NCBI RefSeq assembly: GCF_030052815.1
Contig: NW_026614703.1
Coordinates: 1 to 64,000, forward strand
From: Hevea brasiliensis
Lineage: Eukaryota > Streptophyta > Magnoliopsida > Malpighiales > Euphorbiaceae
DNA length: 64,000 nucleotides
Direction: 5' to 3'
A model generated the notes under the pieces. That model saw only the letters and a program-made list of their open reading frames with translations, made no database searches and was not told the origin of the DNA. The position numbers and the translations under genes are program-made. Each line of letters begins with the position of its first letter. Positions within the stretch are counted from its first letter, which is position 1. Shown in pieces: positions 27,035-38,194 of the stretch.

Positions 27035-28550
27035 TTTAAGTTGGGGACACAATTGAACAAGGAGGTGATGTACAAATTAATATGGCTAAAGTAAAAGAGG
27101 AGTAGAGATCTAAATTAGATCAAGTGTATTAAAGGAAAAAATCAATAAGTTTTGTTAGGAGATAGTGATGCTACTTTGATTAGCTATTTAATTTGAGTTA
27201 TGAGGATAACTTTACAAACCTTAATATTCCTATGATAAAGAAAGAACCTTAACTACCCTCATAGAATCAAGTTTGTTAAAGTTAAAGATTTTGTGAAGAA
27301 TATAAAGATAAGGAGAGATTGTGGGTTGGATGGTATACTTATAAAAGTATGGAAGTGCCTTAGGGAGGTTGGAGTAGCTTGGTTAACCAAACTATTCAAT
27401 GACCTAATAAAATCTAGAAAGTTGCCAAATGAGTGGAGGAAAAGCACTTTGATTCTTTTCTTTAAGAATAAAGAAGACATCCAAAGTTATACAAATTATC
27501 GTGGTATTAAATTAATGAGTCACACGATAAAACTTTGGGAAAGAGTGATTGAACATAGACTTGGGACATTAAGGTATCAGAAAATTAGTTTGGTTTTATG
27601 CCTAGTAGATCTATAACATAGCCCATCTTGCCATTAAGAAGATTAATGAAAATTTATAAGAAAAAGAAGAAGGATCTCTACCTGGTATTCATTGACCAAT
27701 AAAAGGCATATGATAAGATACTGAGAGAAGTTCTTTGGTGGGTGCTAAAGAAGAAAAGAGTCCATTTCAAACATATAAATTTCATTAAAGATATGTACAA
27801 GGGGGCAGTCATAAGTGTAAAAATAGTGGGAGGAGATACATATGAGTTCCCTATAACAGTGAGTTTTCATCAAGAATCAACTTAATTTTAGTATGTACAT
27901 ATTTACCTTAGGTATAGATGAGTTAAATAGTTATATTCAAGATGATGTCTGATGGTGCATGTTATTTACAAATGGTGTTGTCTTAATAGGTGAAACTAGT
28001 GAAAAAGTTAACTAAAAGTTGGAGTTATGAAGAAAAACTCTTGAGAATAAGGGTTTTAGCATAAGTAAATGAAATGCATGCATTAAAAGTTTTGTTCGCA
28101 TAGATTGAATGGACGTGAGGCTCAACTGGATAGAGTTCAAATGCCAAAATGCAACTTATTCAAGTATTTATATTCAATCATCTAGAAGAACATAATAATA
28201 GTTGAAGATGTAACTTATATGATCACTACATAATGGTTGAAATATAGGAGTGCGACAGGGGTGCTATGTGACTGTAGGATCCCTTCCAAAATGAAAGGTA
28301 ATTTCAATAGAACTATGATTAGGCTAGCTACGTTATGTGGGAGTGAATATTGGGCATCTAAGTTACAACATACCTATAAGATGAGTGTGGAAAAAATGCG
28401 GATATTAATATGAATATTTGATAATACGATTATGGATAAGATTAGGAATTATCACATCCACCAAAGAGCACATGCAACACATATTGGGGATAAAAGGAGA
28501 GAGGGTTGATTAAGATTTTTTGGCATGTCAAACGTAGGTGTGAATAGCAT
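27035..28550 (+). pseudogene. Decayed LINE reverse transcriptase, RTE-like
   Basis: The clearest part, at about 27270-27600, reads a reverse-transcriptase segment with the motifs LDGILIKVWKCLREVG, LPNEWRKSTLI, YTNYRGIKLMSHTIKLWERV and IEHRL, characteristic of plant RTE-type non-LTR elements. Further pieces follow with frameshifts and stops: KKDLYLVFID and KAYDK (27670-27715), then WCMLF followed by TNG (27953-27976), where the catalytic FADD motif should be. Degraded C-terminal similarity fades near 28540. The first part, 27035-27270, matches the region before the polymerase core. It is non-functional. It lies inside the inverted segment. Confidence 0.8.
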
Positions 28551-28559
28551 GTGTTGGGC

Positions 28560-29227
28560 CTAACCTGTTTAGCACCATCTTCCCTAACACTACCATAGTG
28601 CTTTAGACACTACGCCATGAAGGTGGAGGAATGATTGGAGTCGCCACTTAGGAAATAACTTGGACAAAATTGAACGATTGGTGCCCATTCACCTTTATAG
28701 AAATCCACTATCATTCATTACTATAGCCTAAGGACTTGAGTTTGAGATAATGGGTATGAAAAAGAGAATGTGTTAGGCACCACTTTCCCTCTTATCAGTC
28801 AATTATCGGACCAGCCTCCACTAGACCATAATATTAAGCTTATCTCATGTTTTGTTATTAATTCTCTTGTTCAAGTAATTTATGACAATATTTTCACATA
28901 AAACACACTAATACAATAATCAAGCATAATCATATGCATACAAGATCCTATATATGTTGTAACATGCCATGTTGCTAAACTATTTTAATGTTTACCTTTA
29001 GTTACCCTCTTTCCCTAGTTATCATGTTTCTAAGTTCAATTGCATTCAAAGTTCAACTTCAAAACAATTCTTATCTACTTAGGTGTCATGCCAAGATGGA
29101 GTTTCAAATGTGTTATGCCCTTAATTGATTCATTAAGCCCACCAAATAGAAGTTGATCTAGGTCCATATATATGTTGATTGATCTTTTAGGCTCTTCTTT
29201 GGACATATCTTATCAATGTTCTAGGCC
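28560..29227 (-). repeat. Right half of the older host repeat, possibly Tat/Ogre-like
   Basis: It ends at cttag (29228-29232), the E2 target site in reverse complement. The minus strand contains gtggcgactcc (about 28635-28645), resembling the tggcgactc start of the primer-binding sites of Tat/Ogre elements. Together with 21720-22227 it forms the sequence into which E2 inserted. No coding sequence was found. The class is tentative. Confidence 0.35.
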
Positions 29228-29232
29228 CTTAG

Positions 29233-30660
29233 TGTTTGCTGGTTTTTCAACTATCACAAGTACACGGATCGCTAACAAGGAATAAAGTGATGAGTAGAGT
29301 ATCGTTCCCACGAGGACCGTGTTGAGTACCAAACTATAGTGATTTTAATTATCTAGATGATCGAATTGTAGAGAAATAATAATTATATCTAAATTGAAAG
29401 AAATAAAATCTAAATAATTAACTAAAATAAAATACTAATGGACAAAGGCATTATAGAGCTAGGGGTTCGCACTTCAATCAATTATAAAATCAATTTTATT
29501 CATTCAATAAATGGGAGATTATTACTTTGATGCAAATTAATCATAAGTTATCTTAAGTCCTCTCTCAAGGCACTCAAGGTGTATTTTAATTAACCTAAAC
29601 CCTACTTTTGTAGTGATTAAATTAATTAAAACTCTTTAGGATCTTTGATTAATTTTGGAACTCCACAAAGATCATCAGCTTATCTATAGGTTAGATTTTC
29701 TAGGTTCAAAATCCCGATTTTCTAATATTAATATTCACTTTTTAGTCCTTCAATTAATATCTATAATCAATACTAAGTGGGTACCAACACATAACATGCA
29801 TTAAGATCACAAGAGATTGAGTCAAAGAATAAAATACCCAATGTATTAAATAAAATCAAACCAGATCCATAATAAAATTGAGTGCTACACCCTAACCCCA
29901 GAATAAAGGACCTACTCACCCATGGTGAGTTTTACAATCAAGTTTATAAAAAGATAAAGAGAAAACATGAGAAGAAAATAGAGTGAAAAAACTTAGAAAG
30001 AGAGTTGCAGCTTTGGACGTTTGGAACTTCAGTTGAAAATCCCTTAGAGAAATCTTGCAGATTTTGTTTTCTCCCTTACCTCCCTTGAAGTTGATGTGCA
30101 TCCTTGAATGTAAATAGGCTCCCCTTGAATGTAAATTCTATTCTTGGATGTAAATTCTCTCTCTCCCTCAATTCCTGACTTGTTATATTTATATCTGGTA
30201 TAAAACCCTAATTTCAGAGTCCTAGAAGCATTAGGAGTCCATCCGAGTCGAGTTGGAGGCATGAAAAGTCATATCAGAATTGTTGTCGGGGGACTTTACA
30301 CAGGCCGTGTAGTGATACATGCCCCAGGTAAATTTTTGCCACTTCGTTTTTCAAGTTTTCTTCAGTCCAGAGAGTTATACAGGGTCCAGGAAGTTACACG
30401 GGGCAGGTTACACAGCCCGTGTACTGCTTCTGGCCCTGTATTCTTCACGTTTTGACCTCTAGATCTCTTCCAAGCTCATCTTTGATTCTAGAATCACATA
30501 AATACACCTGATAAAATATAAAAATCAATGAATTGAGTTGGATTAACATGTTTTCTAAAATAATAATGAAAACATATAAAAATAAATATAAAAGGATGCT
30601 AAATGCTAACAAAATGCAATGCATGTTAACCTTAAATGTTTATAAAATTTGATGCAATCA
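29233..30660 (-). mobile_element. E2 3' LTR, complete (1,428 bp)
   Basis: On the minus strand it begins tgattgcatcaaatt at 30660 and ends agcaaaca at 29233, directly followed by the target site ctaag (29232-29228 in reverse). It matches 22233-22771 plus 44211-45348. At 30102-30106 it carries ccttg uninterrupted, the empty version of the site where a long LTR entered the sister LTR. The minus-strand sequence just before it, gagtttgggggtattt, is a good polypurine-type tract. Confidence 0.85.
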
Positions 30661-32600
30661 AATACCCCCAAACTCAAACCTTTGCTTGTCCTCAAGCAAA
30701 TTAAAACTTTTTAAAAACTTATTGGGGTACTTAGAAACATAACAGAAAACTTAACTTACACATAATTAGACACTCTTCAACCTTCATACCAATTCCCACT
30801 TTTAAGGCATAGGGACCTCAACAGTTGCCCGCTAGAACCTCACCCTCTTTATGGTGCTTCAACTAATTATTCCTCTATGCAAGGCCATTAATAAGTAAAA
30901 AATAACCTGTTTTATGAGGATAGACTTGAGAAACACTTACTCCCCCAAATTTGCCTCTATTGTGGGTAATTGTAGTGAAGTGATTCAATTCCAACTCCAT
31001 AGGCATATCTCAATTTTCTATCTCCATTAATGTAGCATACACTTTCCAAAAGATCAAAAGGTCTTTAAAAGGTTTGTAATGGGGCTAAAGGGATAATGAC
31101 TTGGTTGCCAATAAAAGGTTTTTAGGGAATGCAAATAGGAGGATAGCACATATGCATAAAATACCAAGTATACTAAGTTTATTCTATTGATTTTGTATAG
31201 AGAGGAGGGGCTTTTGGTTTTTTATAGTGCCAAGCATGCTTCCATGATACTTATCTTAGGACTTCTTTTTGTTCTTCCCTTTTTTTTTATTTTATTTATG
31301 TCCCTTTTATTCTCTCCCCCAAACTCATTGCTTTTGCTGGGTTGGAAAGGCAAATTTTTCTTTTATTTCAATTGCACACTTGTACTCTTTCTTGAGTTCT
31401 ACATCCTCTCTCCAAATTTTGTTTTTCACTTAATAAACTTTTTACTTATGCATTTAGCTTCCTCAAAAGGGTAGGGTTGGTGTTTAGGCTAGGGGCTAGG
31501 TAAATAATATGGGTAAGTAATAAATTATAAAGGGTAAATATAGGCTTCAAATTGGCTGCAAGGGATATATATTTTAATTAGGGGTGACTGAGGCTTAGTG
31601 AGGCTATATAAAAGAATGCCTTAATCATCTCTTCATCAAGTATATACTAGGATTTCGCTTTGATAGATCCATGAGACATGTTCTAGAGCTGGTGAGGCAT
31701 TTTTAGGTTTGCTTGTATTTCAAAAATTTTCTCCTAATTTTACAAGTTCAATGTGATAAATTAATGGCTATAAAGGGGTTTAACAAGTTTAACTCCGCTT
31801 AGGTAATTAAGTTCTTCACAAACAACATATTTAAGCCTTTTTGCCCATTCAATTACATTCATTCCTCTTTCCTAGAGAGTCCAATTATTAGCTTATCAAG
31901 GTTTTAGTTATAATTCTAAGTTAAAAGCTTTTTGAAAAAGTCTAGAATTTTCAAAAATTACAAAAAATTTTTAGATTTTTGACACACAAATATAATATAG
32001 ACATAATAAGGTGATAAAATGTAATATATGAATGCAATGCATGAAATGCACACCCAAACTCAAATTTGACATTGTCCTCAATGTCATCAAGATATCATAA
32101 TCAAGTCAAGAGCAACATCATAAATGTAATGACAAGGAAAAGCTAATGGATATAGAATACTCCCCCTTGAAGCGTACCTTCCCTTGAAGATTTATGAGTT
32201 TGATCTCCATTGCTCCTTTCAAGTGCTTGTTGAACCTACAAAGTGAACAAACATCGAAATCAAGTTTGGGAGGGTGATAAAATAAAAGAAATAGATAAAT
32301 ACAAAGATTAAATTTAAAATTTGGGTTGCCTCCTAAGAAACGCTAATTTAAGGTCATTAGCTTGACCCCTTTCAGAATTGCTGATCAAAAAGCGATTTTC
32401 GCCCATAATAGTTGTCATGTAACACCACATATGAGTCTTGATTTGTGGTACCCTCAAGATTGGCAAGATTTGAAATGGGATTGCATGTAGAATGAACAAC
32501 ACATGGCTTAGAGTGATATGCTTGGGAAGAGGACTGTTTTAGCTCATGGAGGACATATGATGATGCAGGAGGTGTCCATGATAGAAAAGGGTCTTTCTGG
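30661..32600 (-). mobile_element. E2 internal region, 3' part (non-coding)
   Basis: Read on the minus strand, this is the sequence between the gag remnant and the 3' LTR. It contains gttt-ctta-ggaggcaaccc near 32325-32345, like the ggcaaccc motif that follows pol in E1 (about 38247-38258), and two gaggacaa...gtttggg blocks (about 32050-32085 and 30665-30700) of the type that precedes the polypurine tract in Athila-like elements. No polymerase, protease or integrase similarity was seen, so pol has been lost. A hydrophobic open frame on the plus strand (31187-31474) comes from T-rich sequence and is not credible. Confidence 0.65.
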
Positions 32601-33283
32601 TGGTGTATGTATAAGCATCATTAATGAACTTAGATTGACAGCCTCATTAATTTCTTCATCTACCACCTTCATCTCTGATTTGTCTTCATGTAAGCACTCT
32701 TCCAATGACCCACCAATAATAAAGAAGTTATTTTCTTCAACTTTAGGTTCAATTTCTTCTTCAAGTAACTCCTGCTCTTGTGGAAACTCTACTGGTAAGT
32801 CATCTTCATAGGAATTTTATTCTTGAGGTTCAACTTCTTCTATAGGTTCAAATTCCAATGAAGCTTCTTCATTCTCCCAACTTTGTTCATTTGTTTCCTC
32901 CTCATAGAATGATAGTTCATTGTTCATCATAAGGTTGTCAAAATTTTCTAATGGAGCTATCTCCTCTTCAAGTCCCACTCTCTTCTTTAATTGTAGCTCA
33001 AGTGGTTGGTGTGGAATGTTAGGCTGATAAATGTATGGGGGATATTGATGACTTCAACCCTGCAGTGAAGGATCCCAATACTAATGGTAATCAAAATCTG
33101 CCATGTAATTCAATAAGTGAATGGCATCCTTATGGTCTCTTTGAAGAATCCCAATACTAATGGTAATCAAAATCTGCCATGTCATTTAATAAGTGAATGG
33201 CATCCTCATGGTCGCTTTGAAAAACATGATCACTAATAGCCCAAGCTCCAAAATCTACCCATTCTTTGTTGCTTCATCCAAAC
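32600..33283 (-). pseudogene. E2 gag remnant, C-terminal acidic part
   Basis: The minus strand encodes a proline-rich patch (YQPNIPHQPLELQLKK) followed by a strongly acidic stretch (for example EEEIAPLENF and PVEFPQEQELLEEEIEPK) broken by at least one stop. It continues a gag-like frame that resumes at 43906 on the other side of LTR C. A 76-bp tandem duplication lies at 33072-33147 and 33148-33223. Assignment to gag rests on the neighbouring N-terminal piece and the position after the primer-binding site. Confidence 0.55.
33072..33223. repeat. 76-bp tandem duplication in the E2 gag remnant
   Basis: Two adjacent units starting atcccaatactaatggtaat at 33072 and 33148, differing at a few positions. 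76 is not a multiple of three, so the duplication breaks the reading frame. Confidence 0.85.
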
Positions 33284-33565
33284 TGTAACACCCTCACTTT
33301 AGGTAGTTCGTACATTCTACTATTTCAGTGATCAATATCTGTTCTAACAGCCAGAATGTTTAGAACTATATGTAAACTAGAGTGAGGAGTCATAAATAAA
33401 TAAAATAATGGTAAGAAAAATTAAGAAAAAAATTTAAGCAATAAAAGACAATAAGGTTAAATGAGTTGGTGCTTCGGCGATAGATAACCCTAATGGAAAG
33501 CGACTGTGAAGACAGTTAGCAACCTTAGACCCGTGGGGAAACCCTGTGAAATAATTTTTGGGACT
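33284..33565 (+). mobile_element. Long solo LTR C, left part
   Basis: It begins tgtaacaccctc like LTRs A and B and is preceded by the target duplication caaac (33279-33283). It is cut at 33565 by insertion of E1, whose target duplication ggact lies at 33561-33565 and 41027-41031. It is related to A and B but clearly more diverged from both. Confidence 0.85.
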
Positions 33566-35254
33566 CGATAAGTGCATAATTTATTAATTTTACTCTCATC
33601 ACATTTAGTGTTTTTAGTGTGTTTTTATGTTTAATTCAGTTGGTTAAAATATATTTATCATTTAGGCATATTTTTATATAGTTATGGAATAATTGTGTTA
33701 AATAGAGAAATTTTCAGCGTTTGACCTTTGCTGAATTTTTTAGGTGTTTCTAAAGTTGTGGGTCTCCAAATTGAGTGCTGTTTAATCCATTAAAAAGCTA
33801 AGATAGAGCACTACAAAAGATAAAGAGGGACCAAAGCCCAAATCAGTCTCCAAGGTTGACAAAATGAGCTATGGATCTATTGAAAAAGCCCAGACTTGAT
33901 GTGTCATGACAAGTTTTAGTATTTATTTTGTATCTGGAGTTTCAAACGTCCAAATGAAGCAAGGCCAAGCCCAATTGAACCTTAAGAGCCACCTCTACAA
34001 CTTCTATGAAGGGCTGGACGCGAGATGAGGCTATTTGAATTGTCAAAAATGGCAATGAAGTCGTTACTATGGGTTGGACTGTCTGTCTGAACCAGTCTCA
34101 ATTTTTAGGCCATAACTTGGGCTGTAGACCTCGGATTTGGGCAAATTAGTACCTGTTGGAAAGCTAAGAAATAGGAATACAACTTTCCTGAAGAGGGCAG
34201 AGGCAGATTCGGAAAGAAAGTGGCTGAAAATCAGCCTTGATTCCAGAGACGTGAATGCAGGCTGAAAATCTACATTTTGAATTTCAAAACTTTTCCTAGT
34301 TTGGTTCCTATCTTTGGGGTTAAGTTTTTTACTATAAATACGTCTTTGGGCAGCAGCTAAGAGCATCCTAATTCAGACCTTCATTCTCCATTCTTCCTTT
34401 TAGATTTCTTCTTTATTTTTTCTTTATTTTTCTGTAAGCCATGAACATGAGTGGCTAAGTTTTTAATTCTGTTCAAGGGATTCAAGCTCTTTTGCTTAAT
34501 TTGTGAGACTAGGTTCTTAATTTAATTTATATCTTTTTGAATATCTATTGTTTTCTGATTTAATTGTTTTTGATCTGTTGAATGATTTGCTAAAAAGGCC
34601 TATTAGTTAATTGTTTGATTTGATCAATTGCTAGTTCATCTTTATAATCCATAATTGTTGTGTAAGATTGAACATGAGTAGCAATTAGGTTTTATTGATT
34701 ATGATCCCAGTTTTCGATAATAACCTAAGAAAACAATAGGGTGGATTAAATGATTATGCTTCATAAATTATTGTTCAGCTTAACTACTTCCTTTTCTTAA
34801 AGCAGTTATTAATTTGATGAGGATTGCTTAATACTAACTCAGTTAATAATTAGAGTCAATAAGAGTGCTGGGCTCGAATTGATGAGTATAGGGAAGTCAG
34901 GGGTTTACCTCGCTGTTTGGTAAATCTACGTTAAGTATTCAATAAGAGATAATTGTATTTCTTTTGTCTATGATCAAATAAATGCATTGAAATGCGAATT
35001 ACCTTGGATTAAAGTTTATTAAAATAGATATTTTCATATTTAGTTCTTGAATTTCTGATTTCTTTTGATTTTGTGTTACAAATCCCCCCCCCCCCCCCCA
35101 ATCTTTGTTTCTTTCATTTTCCATTACACACAAGTGCACGAAATTTAATAATTCAGTCTCTAAGGTTTGACCTGGATTTACCACTTGCTGAAGAAAATAT
35201 TTTATTATTGATAATTTTAGTTAATTTTATTTCTGGTGGATTCGACACCCATCA
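33566..35254 (+). repeat. E1 5' LTR (1,689 bp)
   Basis: Direct repeat of 39346-41026. It starts cgataagtgcataa, where the expected first T is C, and ends gacacccatca. A C run of 16 bases at about 35083-35098 is much shorter in the 3' LTR. By eye the two LTRs differ at a few percent of positions. Confidence 0.9.
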
Positions 35255-35261
35255 AGAATTA

Positions 35262-35279
35262 TAGCGCCGTTGTCGGGGA
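35262..35279 (+). other. E1 primer-binding site
   Basis: tagcgccgttgtcgggga, seven bases after the 5' LTR, differs at two places from the tggcgccgttgccgggga sequence used by Athila-type elements, which is complementary to the 3' end of tRNA-Asp. It sets the element's orientation as +. Confidence 0.8.
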
Positions 35280-35585
35280 ATGAAATTTATTGAATTTTGT
35301 GTTTTCTGTGTTAGAATATTCTGTTATTAATTTTGTTTGTGAGTTGTTGCTATTTTTAGGTTTTTGAAAAAAAAAGTTATTACGGTGTTATTGTTCAGTG
35401 TTACGGTTCATTAAGAATTTTGGTTGAATTTAGAGGCGGCCCATACCTGTTTTAAAGGAAACGACGCTCTGATCAAGACCAATAAATCTAGAGGATTCTT
35501 TGGCCCCACCCTCTTGAGGCCAAATTCGATTATTTTCTAGGGTTTTGAGGCATTTTTCTGTTTTTACTTTGATTTCTTTTTGTTT

Positions 35586-37022
35586 ATGACAAGAATTTCT
35601 CAATTTGGTGAGTTGATCTTTGATCCAGCAATAGAAAAAACAGTTAAACGTTTGAGAAAATTGGCTAAACAAGCTAGGCAGATTCTGAGTACATCTGAAG
35701 GAGTCCAATCTCCAAAGGAGTTAAGTTCGGATTTGGATTCGGATTCAGAATCAAATTCCGAAAATGAAACCATGGCTGCTAGAACTATGAAAGATTTGGC
35801 TGCTCCTGATCTAAACCAACAGCCTTTGTGTATCCAATACCCTGCTTTAAATGTTGCTTTTGAGTTGAAATCTGGACTAATCCATTTGTTGCCTAAATTT
35901 CATGCTCTTGCAGGTGACGATACACATAAGCATCTAAAGGAATTTCATATTGTGTGTTCCAGCATGAAACCTCAAGGAGTTTCAGAGGATCAAATCAAGC
36001 TTCGAGCTTTCCCTTCTCACTGGAAGGCACAGCTAAGGATTGGTTGTATTACCTTCCTTCTGGATCTATCAACTCATGGAATGGGATGAAGCAGATATTT
36101 CTGGAGAAGTATTTTCCTGCTTCCCGTGCTGCCAACAAAAGAAAAGAAATTTGTGGCATCCGGTAGTACAATGGAGAGAGTTTATATGAGTATTGGGAGA
36201 GATTTAAGAAGTATTGGGAGAGATTTAAAAAGCTGTGTGCAAGCTGTCCCCATCATCAAATAAGTGAGTAGCTGTTGATTCAGTATTTCTATGAGGGACT
36301 TCTACCAATGGACCGCAGTATGATAGATGCTGCTAGTGGAGGAGCATTGGTTGACAAGACACCAGAAGAAGCAAGGAGGCTGATTGCTAACATGGCAGCA
36401 AATTCTTAGCAGTTTGGAATGAGAATGGATCACACACCTATGAAGTTTAATGAGGTAAGTACATCTAACCTTGAGAAACAGATTTCTGATTTAACTTCTT
36501 TGGTGAGGCAATTGGCTGTAGTAAAAATGCAAACTATTAAGGTATGTGAAATTTGTTTGGGTTCGGGTCATGCTACTGATATGTGTCCTGCGTTACAAGA
36601 GGATGAATCAATCCAACATTTTAATGCGGTAGGAAATTATGGACAACCACAATACAGGTATGATCCCTTTTCCAATACTTATAATCCAGGATAGCGAGAT
36701 CATCCCAATCTGAGTTATGGGAATCAACCGGTGCAAAACTGATACCAGTAGCAGAGACAAGTGAATCTACCACCTCCACCTCCCTCAAATCAAGGTATGT
36801 CACTTGATGAAATTGTTAAGGCTTTGGCTAACTATACACAACAGTTTCAACAGGAGACCAGAAATAGCATTCAAAACATAGAGAGGCAGATTGGTCAGTT
36901 AGCCTTATCTGTAAGTAAGCTGGAAGCTTAAGGTTCTGGAAAGCTTCCATCACAAACAGTCATGAACCCTAGAGAAAATGCAAGTGCGATACTGTTGCGA
37001 AGTGGGAAAGAAGTTGATAATT
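35586..37022 (+). pseudogene. E1 gag, frameshifted and with stops
   Basis: From ATG 35586 the frame reads MTRISQFGELIFDP, an acidic serine-rich patch, and then a capsid-like segment ending in a frameshift near 36030, after which another frame continues with KDWLYYLPSGSI and KQIFLEKYFPASRA. Later pieces include LLPMDRSMIDAASGGALVDK and a complete CCHC zinc knuckle C-x2-C-x4-H-x4-C at 36545-36586. In-frame stops occur at 36407 and 36692 (both TAG) and at several later places to 37022. Gag would package the element's RNA into virus-like particles. It is inactive here. Confidence 0.85.
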
Positions 37023-37039
37023 AGACTCCATATGAGCCA

Positions 37040-37870
37040 ATGAAAAAGAAAAAGCAAGGAGCAAAAGAGTTTGAATTTCCTGAAATTGAGGTAAATACTG
37101 AACCTAACTTGAATAAGGTTAATAATTCTGTTCTTCCTTCATTCCCATGCAGGTTGGCTAAGACTAAAAAAGAAGAACAAGGAAAAGAAATTTTGGAGAC
37201 TTTCAGAAAGGTGGAGGTGAATATACCTTTACTTGATGCGATCAAACAAGTTCCCAAGTATGCTAAATTCCTTAAGGAGTTATGCACTACAAAGCACAAG
37301 TTGAGGAATAATGAGAAGATCAATGTGGGAGAAAATGTGTCAGCACTAATTCAATGAAAATTACCCCCTAAGTGTAAGGATCTAGGTTCGTTTTCTATTC
37401 CCTGCAGAATAGGTGATTTTAAATTTGAAAGTGCAATGGCAGATTTAGGAGCATCTATTAATGTTATGTCAAATTCAGTTTTTCAAACTTTAAATTTGGG
37501 TTCTTTGAAAGAAATCAGTATCATTATTCAGTTAGCTGATCGTTCTAATGCTTACGCATTGGGAGTAGTTGAGGATGTGTTGGTGTAGGTTGGAGGATTG
37601 ATTTTTCTTGCAGATTTTTACATTCTAGATATGGAGGATGACAGTGCTCTCTCATCAAATTCAGCTTTGATTTTGTTTGGAAAACCTTTCCTAAAAACTA
37701 CCAAGACAAAAATTGATGTGGATGAGGGTACCTTAACTATGGAGTTTGATGGAGAGACTGTCCAATTTAATATCTTTGATGTCATGAAGTATCCTGCTGA
37801 TGATCATTCTGTCTTTTCTATTAATGTTGTTGATACATTTGTACAGGATGTTTTTGAGGATGAGTTAGAA
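37040..37870 (+). pseudogene. E1 protease region
   Basis: A lysine- and glutamate-rich linker is followed by ADLGASINVM, the aspartic-protease D-L-G-A motif at 37442-37453, and then a stretch ending in FGKPFLKTTKTKIDV typical of Athila proteases. Stops at 37357 (TGA) and 37587 (TAG) interrupt it. The reverse transcriptase expected next is absent. Confidence 0.8.
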
Positions 37871-38194
37871 AGAAAGTCACAATTGCATGAATTAGAGGAA
37901 ATTCACCTTAAGGCTTATGAGAATTCTAGGATCTATAAAGAAAAGACAAAGGCGTTCCATGATAAACTATGGAAGTAGTTTGTGATTGGGCAAAAAGTTT
38001 TATTGTATAATTCCATATTGAAGCTGATGATTGGTAAGTTGTGTTCTCATTGGATTGGACCCTTTATTGTTACTAATGTGTTTCCTTATGGTGCAGTTGA
38101 AATTCAAAGTTTAGGAACTAACAAAGTGTTTAAAGTCAATGGTCATGAACTCAAGCCATTTTATGAGGGGTTTCAGGAGAATTCAGTGGATTAA
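37871..38194 (+). pseudogene. E1 integrase C-terminal tail, fused after a deletion
   Basis: The segment ELEEIHLKAYENSRIYKEKT (about 37895-37955) belongs near the end of integrase, followed after a TAG stop at 37976 by KVLLYNS and [20 protein letters not shown], the GPF/Y module. In complete Athila elements more than 2 kb of reverse transcriptase, RNase H and integrase core separate this from the protease. The junction lies about 37865-37890. Confidence 0.75.

Noticed and set aside
31187..31474. Hydrophobic 95-residue frame resembling a membrane protein
   Set aside because: T-rich composition alone gives Phe and Leu codons. It is on the strand opposite to E2 and inside its non-coding region.
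32518..32811. 97-residue plus-strand frame with many serines
   Set aside because: It starts at TTG and is antisense to the acidic gag remnant of E2, whose Glu and Glu-Glu codons read as Ser and Phe-type codons on this strand.
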